From Verrucomicrobiota bacterium (GTDB lineage Bacteria; Verrucomicrobiota; Verrucomicrobiia; Chthoniobacterales; Terrimicrobiaceae): a stretch of DNA of 5,593 nucleotides. The notes beneath the pieces are model-generated. The model ran no database searches, had not been told where the DNA came from, and was given only the letters and a program-made list of their open reading frames with translations. Position numbers and translations under genes: made by a program. Positions 1-5,155 of the stretch are shown here, one piece after another. The stretch is taken from positions 1 to 5,593 of the forward strand of contig JAPLTI010000320.1 in NCBI GenBank assembly GCA_026398285.1, read 5' to 3'. The stretch's first letter is position 1. Every line of letters starts with the position of its first letter.

Positions 1-1
1 A

Positions 2-439
2 GCTTTTGAAAAAAGCAGGGGTTTGATTTCGAAGTTGGTTTTTTTTGGTAGTGAAGTTGATTGCATGTATTGTGAGTCCATTTTGCAAGCATTCGCGGAT
101 AGTGGTTGGCCAGAGAAGAGTCTTCTAAATCTAAGTGGTAGAACCACAGTTAGGCAAACCGTGGAGTGCTACAAAAGATGCGATATCATGGTAACTCAAG
201 AGACGGCGGCAGTGCATATGTCCACAGCCTTAAGAAAACGAGTTGTAGGAATTGTGGGAGGAGGACATTACGGAAGGTTCTATCCTTGGGGGGACTCGCA
301 ATTCTCTCGCGTGGTTAAAAGAGCAATGGATTGCTATGGTTGCAACTGGATTTGCAAATATGACACCGTGCGTTGCATTCAGGAAATCGATCCTCAGGTT
401 GCTGGGGGGGAAATTTTATTTCTGTTAAGCAAAAATTGA
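2..439 (+). CDS. GT9 family glycosyltransferase (heptosyltransferase-like), C-terminal part
   Basis: The frame is open from base 2 to a TGA at 437-439, so the start of the gene lies before the window; 145 codons are visible. The protein resembles the C-terminal Rossmann domain of GT9 glycosyltransferases, which move heptose or another sugar from a nucleotide donor onto LPS core or a similar glycan at the inner face of the inner membrane. Visible marks are NLSGRTTVRQ (visible residues 43-52), matching the family 'NLaGkTsl.e' segment, then CDIMVTQETAAVHM (60-73), matching the donor-binding 'aDl.vtnDTGpmHla' region, with the usual DTG replaced by ETA. A GGG loop follows, then a cysteine cluster (C111, C114, C118, C125) of the kind seen near the end of many GT9 proteins. 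It is the first gene of a run of + strand sugar-transfer genes. The acceptor and donor cannot be told. The family call is firm; the substrate is unknown. Confidence 0.85.
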   Translation, partial: AFEKSRGLISKLVFFGSEVDCMYCESILQAFADSGWPEKSLLNLSGRTTVRQTVECYKRCDIMVTQETAAVHMSTALRKRVVGIVGGGHYGRFYPWGDSQFSRVVKRAMDCYGCNWICKYDTVRCIQEIDPQVAGGEILFLLSKN

Positions 440-447
440 CTACCAAG

Positions 448-582
448 ATGATAAATTATTTAGCTGCTGTGGGTTCATTAGTATTGGAACTCCAGCCGGC
501 TGAGTTTAAAAATGTGCTAAAATTCACTTGGGCTCAGTCAGCCCGGAAAACTATGCAGGTATGGAAAGCCGTGAACCGATGA
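448..582 (+). CDS. doubtful 44-aa ORF between two glycosyltransferase genes
   Basis: An ATG at 448 opens a 44-codon frame ending in TGA at 580-582. The product (begins MINYLAAVGSLVLELQP, ends QVWKAVNR) has a short hydrophobic start and a basic end. I recognise no family. The only argument for it is that its stop overlaps the ATG at 579 as ATGA, the classical geometry of translational coupling. Against it are its short length, no clear ribosome binding site, and no motif. It could instead be the decayed tail of a lost gene or plain spacer. Confidence 0.15.
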   Translation: MINYLAAVGSLVLELQPAEFKNVLKFTWAQSARKTMQVWKAVNR

Positions 583-1526
583 AGACGAAAGACCCAGATG
601 ATCCCAGAAATGCAATGCGCGACTTGGAGTGGGACAATTATTACGATTCGGAGACGCGGATACTCCATGCGAACTGGGATGAGGGATTTTTCTCGAATTG
701 TTCTACAGCATTGTGGGCCGTAGCAGATTTGGCCTCTGAGGGTATTGTGCCAGACCAGATTAGTATGGATCGAGGCTGGGATAAGTATTGTGACAGGAGT
801 CAAGACAGGAGTTTAGATTTATATCCTGTTTTTTTTCAAAGGAATGAAAGTCTTGGCGAATTCGTTGGAAGGAGCGTTTCAGCTCGCTCGTGGCCAGGAG
901 ATCACCACAGGCGCTATGCTTTAACGAAAATCAGAGATTGGAAGGCATTCGTTGACTATTGGTTCACGCCGAGCGAGACAGTTCAGAAATTGGAGAGGGA
1001 TATCTCGCTAAGATATCAATTTGAAGCAGGTAGGACAGTGGGAATTTTTTATCGAGGCACGGACAAGGACTCTGAAGTATTAATTTCGCCGGTAGAAAAT
1101 TATGTGGAGCTTGTGAAGTTTTTTCTGAAGAATAAGGCCAAGTATCGCATTTTTATTCAGACTGACCAGTGGCAGGTCAGAGAGCGTTTTAAGGAAGTTT
1201 TCGGAAATCGTTGCTTTGCTTTGGAGGAGATGCCAGTAACTCGCGGAAAGATGGGGCTTCATTTTCTACCTGATGAGGAATTAGCTATGGACCGAATACG
1301 TTTCGGTATGCAGGTATTGAGCGTCACTCGAATGCTGGCGAAATGCGACACTTTAATCAACTGCACAGGCAATATGGCATGGTGGGCGGCGCTCTACAGG
1401 GGAAACACTGAAAAAATGTATCAATTTGATGAAAATGGCCGTTTTGCAGACCCTAAAGGCAGAGATTTTACACGTAACCCATTAAAACGAGTAGTTCGAT
1501 CGACAAAAGACTTTTTTAGATTCTGA
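579..1526 (+). CDS. putative GT-B glycosyltransferase, fucosyltransferase-like
   Basis: From the ATG at 579 the product is 315 aa; the frame can be extended upstream to an ATG at 561 or a TTG at 528. I prefer 579 because a GGAAA stretch lies 11 bases before it and because upstream codons look unlike a protein N-terminus. Residues about 30-70 (ILHANWDEGFFSNC, then a GIVP segment) resemble the start of fucosyltransferase-like proteins that first read a 'gFFS' segment. Residues 154-163 read VGIFYRGTDK, close to the 'HxRRtDK' GDP-sugar-binding motif of alpha-1,6-fucosyltransferase/NodZ-type and O-fucosyltransferase-type enzymes. A strand IFIQTDQ (about 191-197) follows, then NCTGNMAWWAALYRGN (261-276), which occupies the place of the C-terminal 'tgSs.s.wa' donor loop. 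No signal peptide or membrane segment is visible, so a cytosolic enzyme is expected. Location in a glycan cluster next to a GT11 remnant supports sugar transfer. The fold call is reasonable; the linkage and sugar are inference. Confidence 0.6.
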   Translation: MKTKDPDDPRNAMRDLEWDNYYDSETRILHANWDEGFFSNCSTALWAVADLASEGIVPDQISMDRGWDKYCDRSQDRSLDLYPVFFQRNESLGEFVGRSVSARSWPGDHHRRYALTKIRDWKAFVDYWFTPSETVQKLERDISLRYQFEAGRTVGIFYRGTDKDSEVLISPVENYVELVKFFLKNKAKYRIFIQTDQWQVRERFKEVFGNRCFALEEMPVTRGKMGLHFLPDEELAMDRIRFGMQVLSVTRMLAKCDTLINCTGNMAWWAALYRGNTEKMYQFDENGRFADPKGRDFTRNPLKRVVRSTKDFFRF

Positions 1527-1532
1527 TTTTCT

Positions 1533-1732
1533 ATGATTATTTCTCGTCTTTTTTGCGGCCTGGGAAACCAGATGTTCCAATATGCGGCGGGTTTGGCTTT
1601 GGCGCATGCGCGGAATACGGTGCTGAAATTAGATGTTTCGTGCTGTTCGACATGCACCCAGCCACTCGCCACCCTTTACAGCAATATGCAGCGGATTGTT
1701 TCGTGCTGGATGCCCATTTCGCCGCAGAGTAG
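1533..1732 (+). pseudogene. GT11 alpha-1,2-fucosyltransferase, frameshifted N-terminal remnant
   Basis: An ATG six bases after the preceding stop opens a frame starting MIISRLFCGLGNQMFQYAAG, the signature N-terminus of GT11 alpha-1,2-fucosyltransferases (FutC/WbsJ type), which use GDP-L-fucose. The family match runs to LKLDVS (residues 31-36, ending at 1640) and then stops in that frame, which continues as unrelated residues to 1748. It resumes one base earlier, from about 1646, as FDMHPATRHPLQQY and then CFVLDAHFAAE, which fits the GT11 'HPL..y.ld.f' region. The resumed frame meets TAG at 1730-1732. A one-base loss between about 1638 and 1648 explains the shift. Only about the first 65 of roughly 280-300 family residues remain; the HxRRGD motif is absent. 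This is a dead fragment unless the shift is a sequencing error, and even then the gene stops short. Confidence 0.8.
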
Positions 1733-1801
1733 AATTTTACTCGCTTGAATTACGATTTTTTCTATTGACTCTGGCGCGAGTGTAGTAAATCTATTCATGC
1801 C

Positions 1802-3037
1802 GTGAATAAAAATCATTCAAGATGGATCGTGCCTTTGTTGAGTCGTGCTCTTTCGGTTTTTCCTGTGGTGGTTGTGGCTGGGGCCAGGCAAGTTGGAAAA
1901 ACGACGCTGGTCAGAGAACTGTGCCCGGGTCCTAAGCGTAGGTATTATACTCTGGATTCATTGGATATACTGGCGCAAGCGAAGGAGAATCCGGATTCCT
2001 TGCTCGAAGATTTGCCGGTGACTTTGGATGAAGTGCAGCGCGCGCCAGAGTTGCTCCTGGCAGTGAAGCGGGCGGTGGATCGAGGAAGAGTTGCTGGAGG
2101 AATTTTACTCACGGGGTCGGCTAATTTTTCATTGCTACGCTCTGTAGCAGATTCCTTGGCCGGGCGCGCTGTTTATCTGGAGTTGTCACCATTTTGCAGA
2201 GATGAGTGGCGTGGAAGCAGAAAAAGTCTGGATCTGATTGAGTGTCTTTTTTCGGATAAACCCGAAATGGATGCTTGGCAAGGACCTCGGGTTGATTGGC
2301 ACAAAATGCTCTGCCGTGGTGGATTCCCACCCGCACTGGACATCGACGAAGACGCAGCGCGCGGGATGTGGTTCGGCGGATATGTGCAGACCTACCTCGA
2401 GAGGGATTTGAGGCAACTCAGCAATGTGGCGAGTCTTGGAGATTTCCAAACGCTCATGCGCTTGGCTGCCGGAAGAACGGCTCGTTTGCTCAATGAATCC
2501 GATCTGGCGAGAGATGCAGGAATCACTCAACCCACATGCCATCGGCATATGCAATGGCTCGAAGTGGGATGCCTGATATCTCGCTTGGAGGCTTTTCATA
2601 TAAATGCTTCGAGTGGCATGCGAAAAGCCAAAAAACTGATGTGGCAAGACTCCGGATTGGCTGCTTGGTTGGCAGGAATCCGAGCACCAAGCGATGTCGC
2701 CAATCGTCCAGACGAGGGCTTCTGGCTGGAGCAAGCGGTATTCCAAACGCTGCAGGTATGGAGAGGCATGGACTCCCCATCGCGCAAAATTTTCCACTGG
2801 CGCGATGGAGGCAAACGAGATGTGGATTTTATTCTTGAGACACCGCAGGGCATTGTGGGTCTAAAAATCAAAGCCTCCCAGTCTGTAACGCCATCGGACT
2901 GCATAGGGCTCCGTGCTTTATCTTCTGCAATGCCAACAGGGCGGCGATTTTTACGCGGTGTCGTTCTGTATGGTGGAACCGAACCCAGATCGCTCGGAGG
3001 GGAAATCTATGCTCTGCCGTGGAGCCACTTGGTTTGA
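1802..3037 (+). CDS. AAA_14 / DUF4143 family P-loop ATPase
   Basis: The 411-aa product has the layout of the widespread ATPases with an AAA_14 N-terminal domain and a DUF4143 C-terminal domain. GARQVGKTT (residues 27-35) is Walker A, VTLDEVQ (73-79) is Walker B, LLTGSANF (102-109) is the sensor-1 segment, and SLAGRAVYLELSP (118-130) is the conserved end of the ATPase core. YLERDL (198-203) marks the DUF4143 part, followed by a winged-helix-like stretch (about 228-262, with SDLARDAGITQPTCHRH). The end (338-360, KRDVDFILE then GLKIKAS) matches the nuclease-like (PD-(D/E)xK) tail, but the usual glutamate of the E-x-K pair is a lysine at residue 355. The GTG start at 1802 gives the usual 26-residue lead to Walker A; no ribosome binding site is evident. 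The cellular role of this family is not established. It does not belong to sugar metabolism and sits between two damaged GT11 genes, suggesting it arrived separately. Confidence 0.9.
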   Translation: MNKNHSRWIVPLLSRALSVFPVVVVAGARQVGKTTLVRELCPGPKRRYYTLDSLDILAQAKENPDSLLEDLPVTLDEVQRAPELLLAVKRAVDRGRVAGGILLTGSANFSLLRSVADSLAGRAVYLELSPFCRDEWRGSRKSLDLIECLFSDKPEMDAWQGPRVDWHKMLCRGGFPPALDIDEDAARGMWFGGYVQTYLERDLRQLSNVASLGDFQTLMRLAAGRTARLLNESDLARDAGITQPTCHRHMQWLEVGCLISRLEAFHINASSGMRKAKKLMWQDSGLAAWLAGIRAPSDVANRPDEGFWLEQAVFQTLQVWRGMDSPSRKIFHWRDGGKRDVDFILETPQGIVGLKIKASQSVTPSDCIGLRALSSAMPTGRRFLRGVVLYGGTEPRSLGGEIYALPWSHLV

Positions 3038-3072
3038 GTCTTTTTTGTGTATCGCGTGATTCGTCTTTAAAA

Positions 3073-3729
3073 ATGATTGTTTCAAGATTATTTTGCGGTC
3101 TGGGCAACCAGATTATTCAAAAGCAGTTCCACTTTTATCCAGAGTTTTTCGACTTGCCAGACGGGAGTGTGGTCGATGGCACATTTCAATCGGAGAAGTT
3201 TTTTGCCCCAGTGGCTAAAATTATCAGGAAGCATTTTGGATTCCGGTATGCACCGTCCAGCAAAGTGGCGGCATTGGCTCAGGAGATTCAAAGCTGTGAG
3301 GCGGTTGCGGTGCATTTTCGGCGCGGGGATTTGTTGACGAGTTCTAAGAGCACCCAGGATCCTGTGGAGGAGGGGTATTACCGGACCTGCATGGAGTTGC
3401 TTGGCCGGGAGGTTCAAAATCCAAAGTATTTTGTTTTCTCAGATGATGTGGAGTTTGCCAGAGGATGCGGGATTTGTCCCGAGGGGTCTGTTTTTGTGGA
3501 CTGTGTGGAGCCGTGGAATGCCTATGACGATATTCGGTTGATGTCGTTGTGCCAACATTTCATCATAGCGAACAGCAGTTTTTCATGGTGGGGGGCTTGG
3601 CTTTCCGGCAACGAGAGGAGAATGGTTTTCAGACCGGAACCATGGTTTACGAAGAGGCCACAGCACAACTTGTGCGATGTGTGCCCAGAGTCGTGGATGG
3701 CGATCCCGAGGAGTGGGAAGCAAATTTAA
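3073..3729 (+). CDS. GT11 alpha-1,2-fucosyltransferase, internally deleted
   Basis: The ATG at 3073 gives 218 aa starting MIVSRLFCGLGNQIIQ, the GT11 N-terminus; a longer frame from 3019 adds residues that do not belong to the family. After residue 16 the sequence jumps to QFHFYPEFFDLPDG and FQSEKFF (18-44), which in intact GT11 enzymes lie near residues 85-120. About 70-80 residues of the donor-side N-terminal domain are therefore missing, without loss of frame. The rest is well kept: HFRRGD (81-86, the GDP-fucose-binding HxRRGD motif), VFSDD (121-125), LMSLCQHFIIANSSFSWWGA (156-175) and PESW (205-208). GT11 enzymes move L-fucose from GDP-fucose to galactose in O-antigens and similar glycans. 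With this gap the protein is unlikely to fold normally, so it is probably a pseudogene that still reads as an ORF. The stop codon at 3727-3729 lies inside the repeat arm that follows. Confidence 0.75.
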   Translation: MIVSRLFCGLGNQIIQKQFHFYPEFFDLPDGSVVDGTFQSEKFFAPVAKIIRKHFGFRYAPSSKVAALAQEIQSCEAVAVHFRRGDLLTSSKSTQDPVEEGYYRTCMELLGREVQNPKYFVFSDDVEFARGCGICPEGSVFVDCVEPWNAYDDIRLMSLCQHFIIANSSFSWWGAWLSGNERRMVFRPEPWFTKRPQHNLCDVCPESWMAIPRSGKQI

Positions 3730-3756
3730 CCACGGATTACTCGGATTAACACGGAT
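3725..3756 (+). repeat. left arm of the terminal inverted repeat
   Basis: The arm begins TTTAACCACGGATT and contains three CGGAT cores at 3733, 3742 and 3752, spaced 9 and 10 bases, so it is also a short degenerate tandem repeat. Its bases 3-5 form the TAA stop of the upstream GT11 gene. Its inverted partner is at 4110-4141. Confidence 0.85.
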
Positions 3757-3836
3757 GAAGAGAAACCAGTTCGTGGCCCCGAAAAAACCAGCGTTGATTC
3801 CAGTTGCACGAATTCCGGAGCTGTTTTGAAAAGACA

Positions 3837-3854
3837 CTCGCAAGCGAGCTTGCA
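3837..3854. repeat. hairpin CTCGC/GCGAG and partner of a long-range inverted repeat
   Basis: CTCGC-AA-GCGAG (3837-3848) is a near-perfect palindrome. The overlapping GCAAG-CGAG-CTTGC (3840-3853) gives an alternative hairpin with a four-base loop. The segment 3840-3854 is also complementary to 4034-4048 (14 of 15), so local and long-range pairing compete. Confidence 0.6.
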
Positions 3855-3878
3855 GATGCTTTCCCAAAACATCTCCCC

Positions 3879-3894
3879 GCTTGGCAAGCCAAGC
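3879..3894. repeat. palindromic hairpin GCTTGGC-AA-GCCAAGC
   Basis: Seven bases on each side are perfect complements around a two-base centre; as RNA the outer six pairs close a four-base loop. The same GCTTGG/CCAAGC words recur near the right end of the element (4079-4104). Confidence 0.6.
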
Positions 3895-3968
3895 TCAACC
3901 CTGTGCCTTCGGGAATCGAGGGTCGAGCGATGAGCATCAAATGTTTGTTCCATCAGCTATCCGTCTTC

Positions 3969-3983
3969 GGCGGCACCGCCGCC
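3969..3983. repeat. GC-rich hairpin GGCGGC-ACC-GCCGCC
   Basis: A perfect six-base stem made only of G and C with a three-base loop, near the middle of the element. No T-run follows, so it is not an intrinsic terminator of the usual kind. Confidence 0.6.
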
Positions 3984-3993
3984 TAAGCAGGGC

Positions 3994-4010
3994 CGCTCGC
4001 GGAGCGAGTG
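3994..4010. repeat. hairpin CGCTCGC-GGA-GCGAGTG
   Basis: A seven-pair stem (one G-T wobble) with a three-base loop. Its CTCGC/GCGAG core repeats that of the hairpin at 3837-3848, so the element carries the same palindromic unit at least twice. Confidence 0.6.
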
Positions 4011-4033
4011 CACGATGTGTTTGCACAATCCCG

Positions 4034-4048
4034 TGCAAGCTCGCTTGT
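4034..4048. repeat. right partner of the internal long-range inverted repeat
   Basis: The reverse complement of this segment matches 3840-3854 at 14 of 15 positions. It can also fold on itself (GCAAG-CTCG-CTTGT with one wobble pair). Confidence 0.6.
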
Positions 4049-4078
4049 AAAGGAATTTGAAAACGCAACTCCAGATTG

Positions 4079-4104
4079 GCTTGTCCAAGCACCGCCCTGC
4101 TTGG
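4079..4104. repeat. nested GCTTG/CCAAGC/GCTTGG inverted repeats
   Basis: GCTTG-TC-CAAGC (4079-4090) and CCAAGC...GCTTGG (4085-4090 with 4099-4104, loop of eight) share a middle strand, so two hairpins are mutually exclusive. The words match those of the 3879-3894 palindrome. Confidence 0.5.
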
Positions 4105-4109
4105 TTATT

Positions 4110-4141
4110 ATCCGTGCCCATCCGTGCAATCCGTGGTTAAA
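4110..4141 (-). repeat. right arm of the terminal inverted repeat
   Basis: On the minus strand this arm begins TTTAACCACGGATT, identical to the left arm for 14 bases, then differs at five positions over the remaining 18. It has the same three CGGAT cores with 9 and 10 base spacing. It ends 18 bases before the epimerase ATG. Confidence 0.85.
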
Positions 4142-4159
4142 AGTCTCAATCAAAAATTT

Positions 4160-5155
4160 ATGGAAAAACATCCTATGCTAGTAGCTGGCGCCGGTGGTTT
4201 CATTGGCGGGGAACTCGTGAAGCAACTTCTCGCTCAGGGACACCGCGTGCGCGCGGTGGATAAGAAGCCGCAGTGGCAATGGTATCAAAGATTTTCCGAG
4301 GCAGAGAATCTGACTCTCGATCTCGAGGGAAAAGAGGCATGCATTCAGGCGGTGAATGGTTGTGACTGGGTCTATAATCTGGCAGCAGATATGGGCGGTA
4401 TGGGGTTTATTGAACTCAACAAGGGGCTTTGCATGCTCAGTGTGCTGATTAATACTCACTTGTTAATGGCTGCTCGACATTGTGGGGCGAGGCGTCTTTT
4501 TTATTCCTCATCAGCTTGCGTTTACGCTGGATATAAGCAGCGTGAAACAGAAAATCCTGGTCTTAAGGAAGAGGATGCCTACCCAGCTGATCCCGAGGAT
4601 GGCTATGGATGGGAAAAACTTTTTTCGGAGCGGATGTGTCGGCATTTTCGCGAGGATTTCGGTATCGAGACGCGCGTGGCACGGTATCACAATGTCTATG
4701 GACCGCACGGGACATTCGATGGAGGAAGGGAAAAAGCCCCAGCTGCCATCTGCCGTAAGGTCATCGACGCAAAGTTGGGAGGAAAGAAGGAGATAGAAAT
4801 CTGGGGAGACGGGCTCCAAACGAGGAGTTTTCAATTTATTGATGACTGTATCTATGGCACCCAAGCGATCAGTGATATCGTTGATCCAATCAACCTTGGT
4901 TCGGCGGAAATGGTAAGTATCAATCAGTTGGTGGATATCGTAGAAAATATTGCAGGCATTACGCTGGAGCGGCGCTACAAATTAGATGCTCCCAAGGGGG
5001 TGCGTGGGCGTAGTAGCGATAATACTTTGATCAAAAAAATGCTGGGCTGGGAACCTTCAGTTTCTTTGCGTGCCGGATTGGAGAAGACATATGCTTGGAT
5101 CTATGATCAAATGAAAAATGGCAATTCCAAGGATAGTGTAGTGAATAAATTTTGA
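4160..5155 (+). CDS. GDP-mannose 3,5-epimerase-like NAD-dependent sugar epimerase (extended SDR)
   Basis: From the ATG at 4160 the product is 331 aa; the frame is open upstream to 4076, but those codons fall in the repeat element and the family N-terminus fits 4160. GAGGFIGG (residues 10-17) is the NAD-binding glycine loop and NLAADMGGMGF (73-83) is a hallmark of GDP-mannose 3,5-epimerases. SSSACVY (116-122) carries the catalytic serine/cysteine region, YGWEK (149-153) is the SDR Tyr-x3-Lys pair, GGREKAPAA (188-196) holds the active-site lysine, and WGDGLQTRSF (215-224) and VRGRSSDN (281-288) bind the substrate. Cys120, Tyr149, Lys153 and Lys192 are each offset by 25 from Cys145, Tyr174, Lys178 and Lys217 of the Arabidopsis enzyme as I remember it, so the catalytic set is complete. 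The reaction is GDP-D-mannose to GDP-L-galactose (and GDP-L-gulose), in the cytosol. Here it most likely feeds a glycan rather than ascorbate. No ribosome binding site is evident. It overlaps the next gene. Confidence 0.9.
   Translation: MEKHPMLVAGAGGFIGGELVKQLLAQGHRVRAVDKKPQWQWYQRFSEAENLTLDLEGKEACIQAVNGCDWVYNLAADMGGMGFIELNKGLCMLSVLINTHLLMAARHCGARRLFYSSSACVYAGYKQRETENPGLKEEDAYPADPEDGYGWEKLFSERMCRHFREDFGIETRVARYHNVYGPHGTFDGGREKAPAAICRKVIDAKLGGKKEIEIWGDGLQTRSFQFIDDCIYGTQAISDIVDPINLGSAEMVSINQLVDIVENIAGITLERRYKLDAPKGVRGRSSDNTLIKKMLGWEPSVSLRAGLEKTYAWIYDQMKNGNSKDSVVNKF

Larger units (their letters stand above)
3725..4141. mobile_element. 417-bp non-coding element with terminal inverted repeats and internal hairpins
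   Basis: The two ends of this stretch are inverted copies of one another (27 of 32 positions match), and the interior has no credible gene in any frame. Inside are at least five short hairpins and one long-range inverted repeat (3840-3854 with 4034-4048, 14 of 15 matching). This fits a miniature inverted-repeat element or a composite of dispersed intergenic repeats; no transposase is present and no target duplication is obvious outside the arms (bases before 3725 and after 4141 do not match convincingly). It separates the damaged GT11 gene from the epimerase gene and may act as an RNA structure between them. The inverted repeat is seen directly; mobility is inference. Confidence 0.5.

Noticed and set aside
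1765..1791. Possible promoter before the ATPase gene (TTGACT, then TAAATC)
   Set aside because: The -35-like box is good, but the -10-like box matches only three of six positions and the spacer is 15 bases; a single hexamer is not enough support.
2186..2797. Long minus-strand open frame (203 codons) opposite the ATPase
   Set aside because: It lies wholly antisense to a well-supported ATPase gene and shows no family motif; it is a shadow of codon structure.
3016..3052. Possible terminator after the ATPase gene (GTGG-AG-CCAC followed later by a T-run)
   Set aside because: The stem is four pairs with a two-base loop and the T-run is about 12 bases away, so the geometry does not fit an intrinsic terminator.
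3019..3072. Upstream start of the second GT11 frame
   Set aside because: It would overlap the ATPase end and add residues before the invariant GT11 N-terminus.
1533..3120. Direct repeats flanking the ATPase as target-site duplication
   Set aside because: The similar segments are the 5' ends of two GT11 genes with about 77% identity and mostly silent changes, which indicates paralogues rather than a duplication made by insertion.
3583..3953. Minus-strand open frames across the GT11 end and the repeat element
   Set aside because: They span the repeat arm and hairpins, have no recognisable domains, and overlap each other in different frames.
3725..4141. CRISPR array
   Set aside because: The repeats are inverted, few and not regularly spaced by unique spacers of constant length; no cas genes are present.
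4076..4159. Upstream extension of the epimerase with 28 extra residues
   Set aside because: The extra codons come from the repeat element and precede the conserved NAD-binding start; the ATG at 4160 fits the family.
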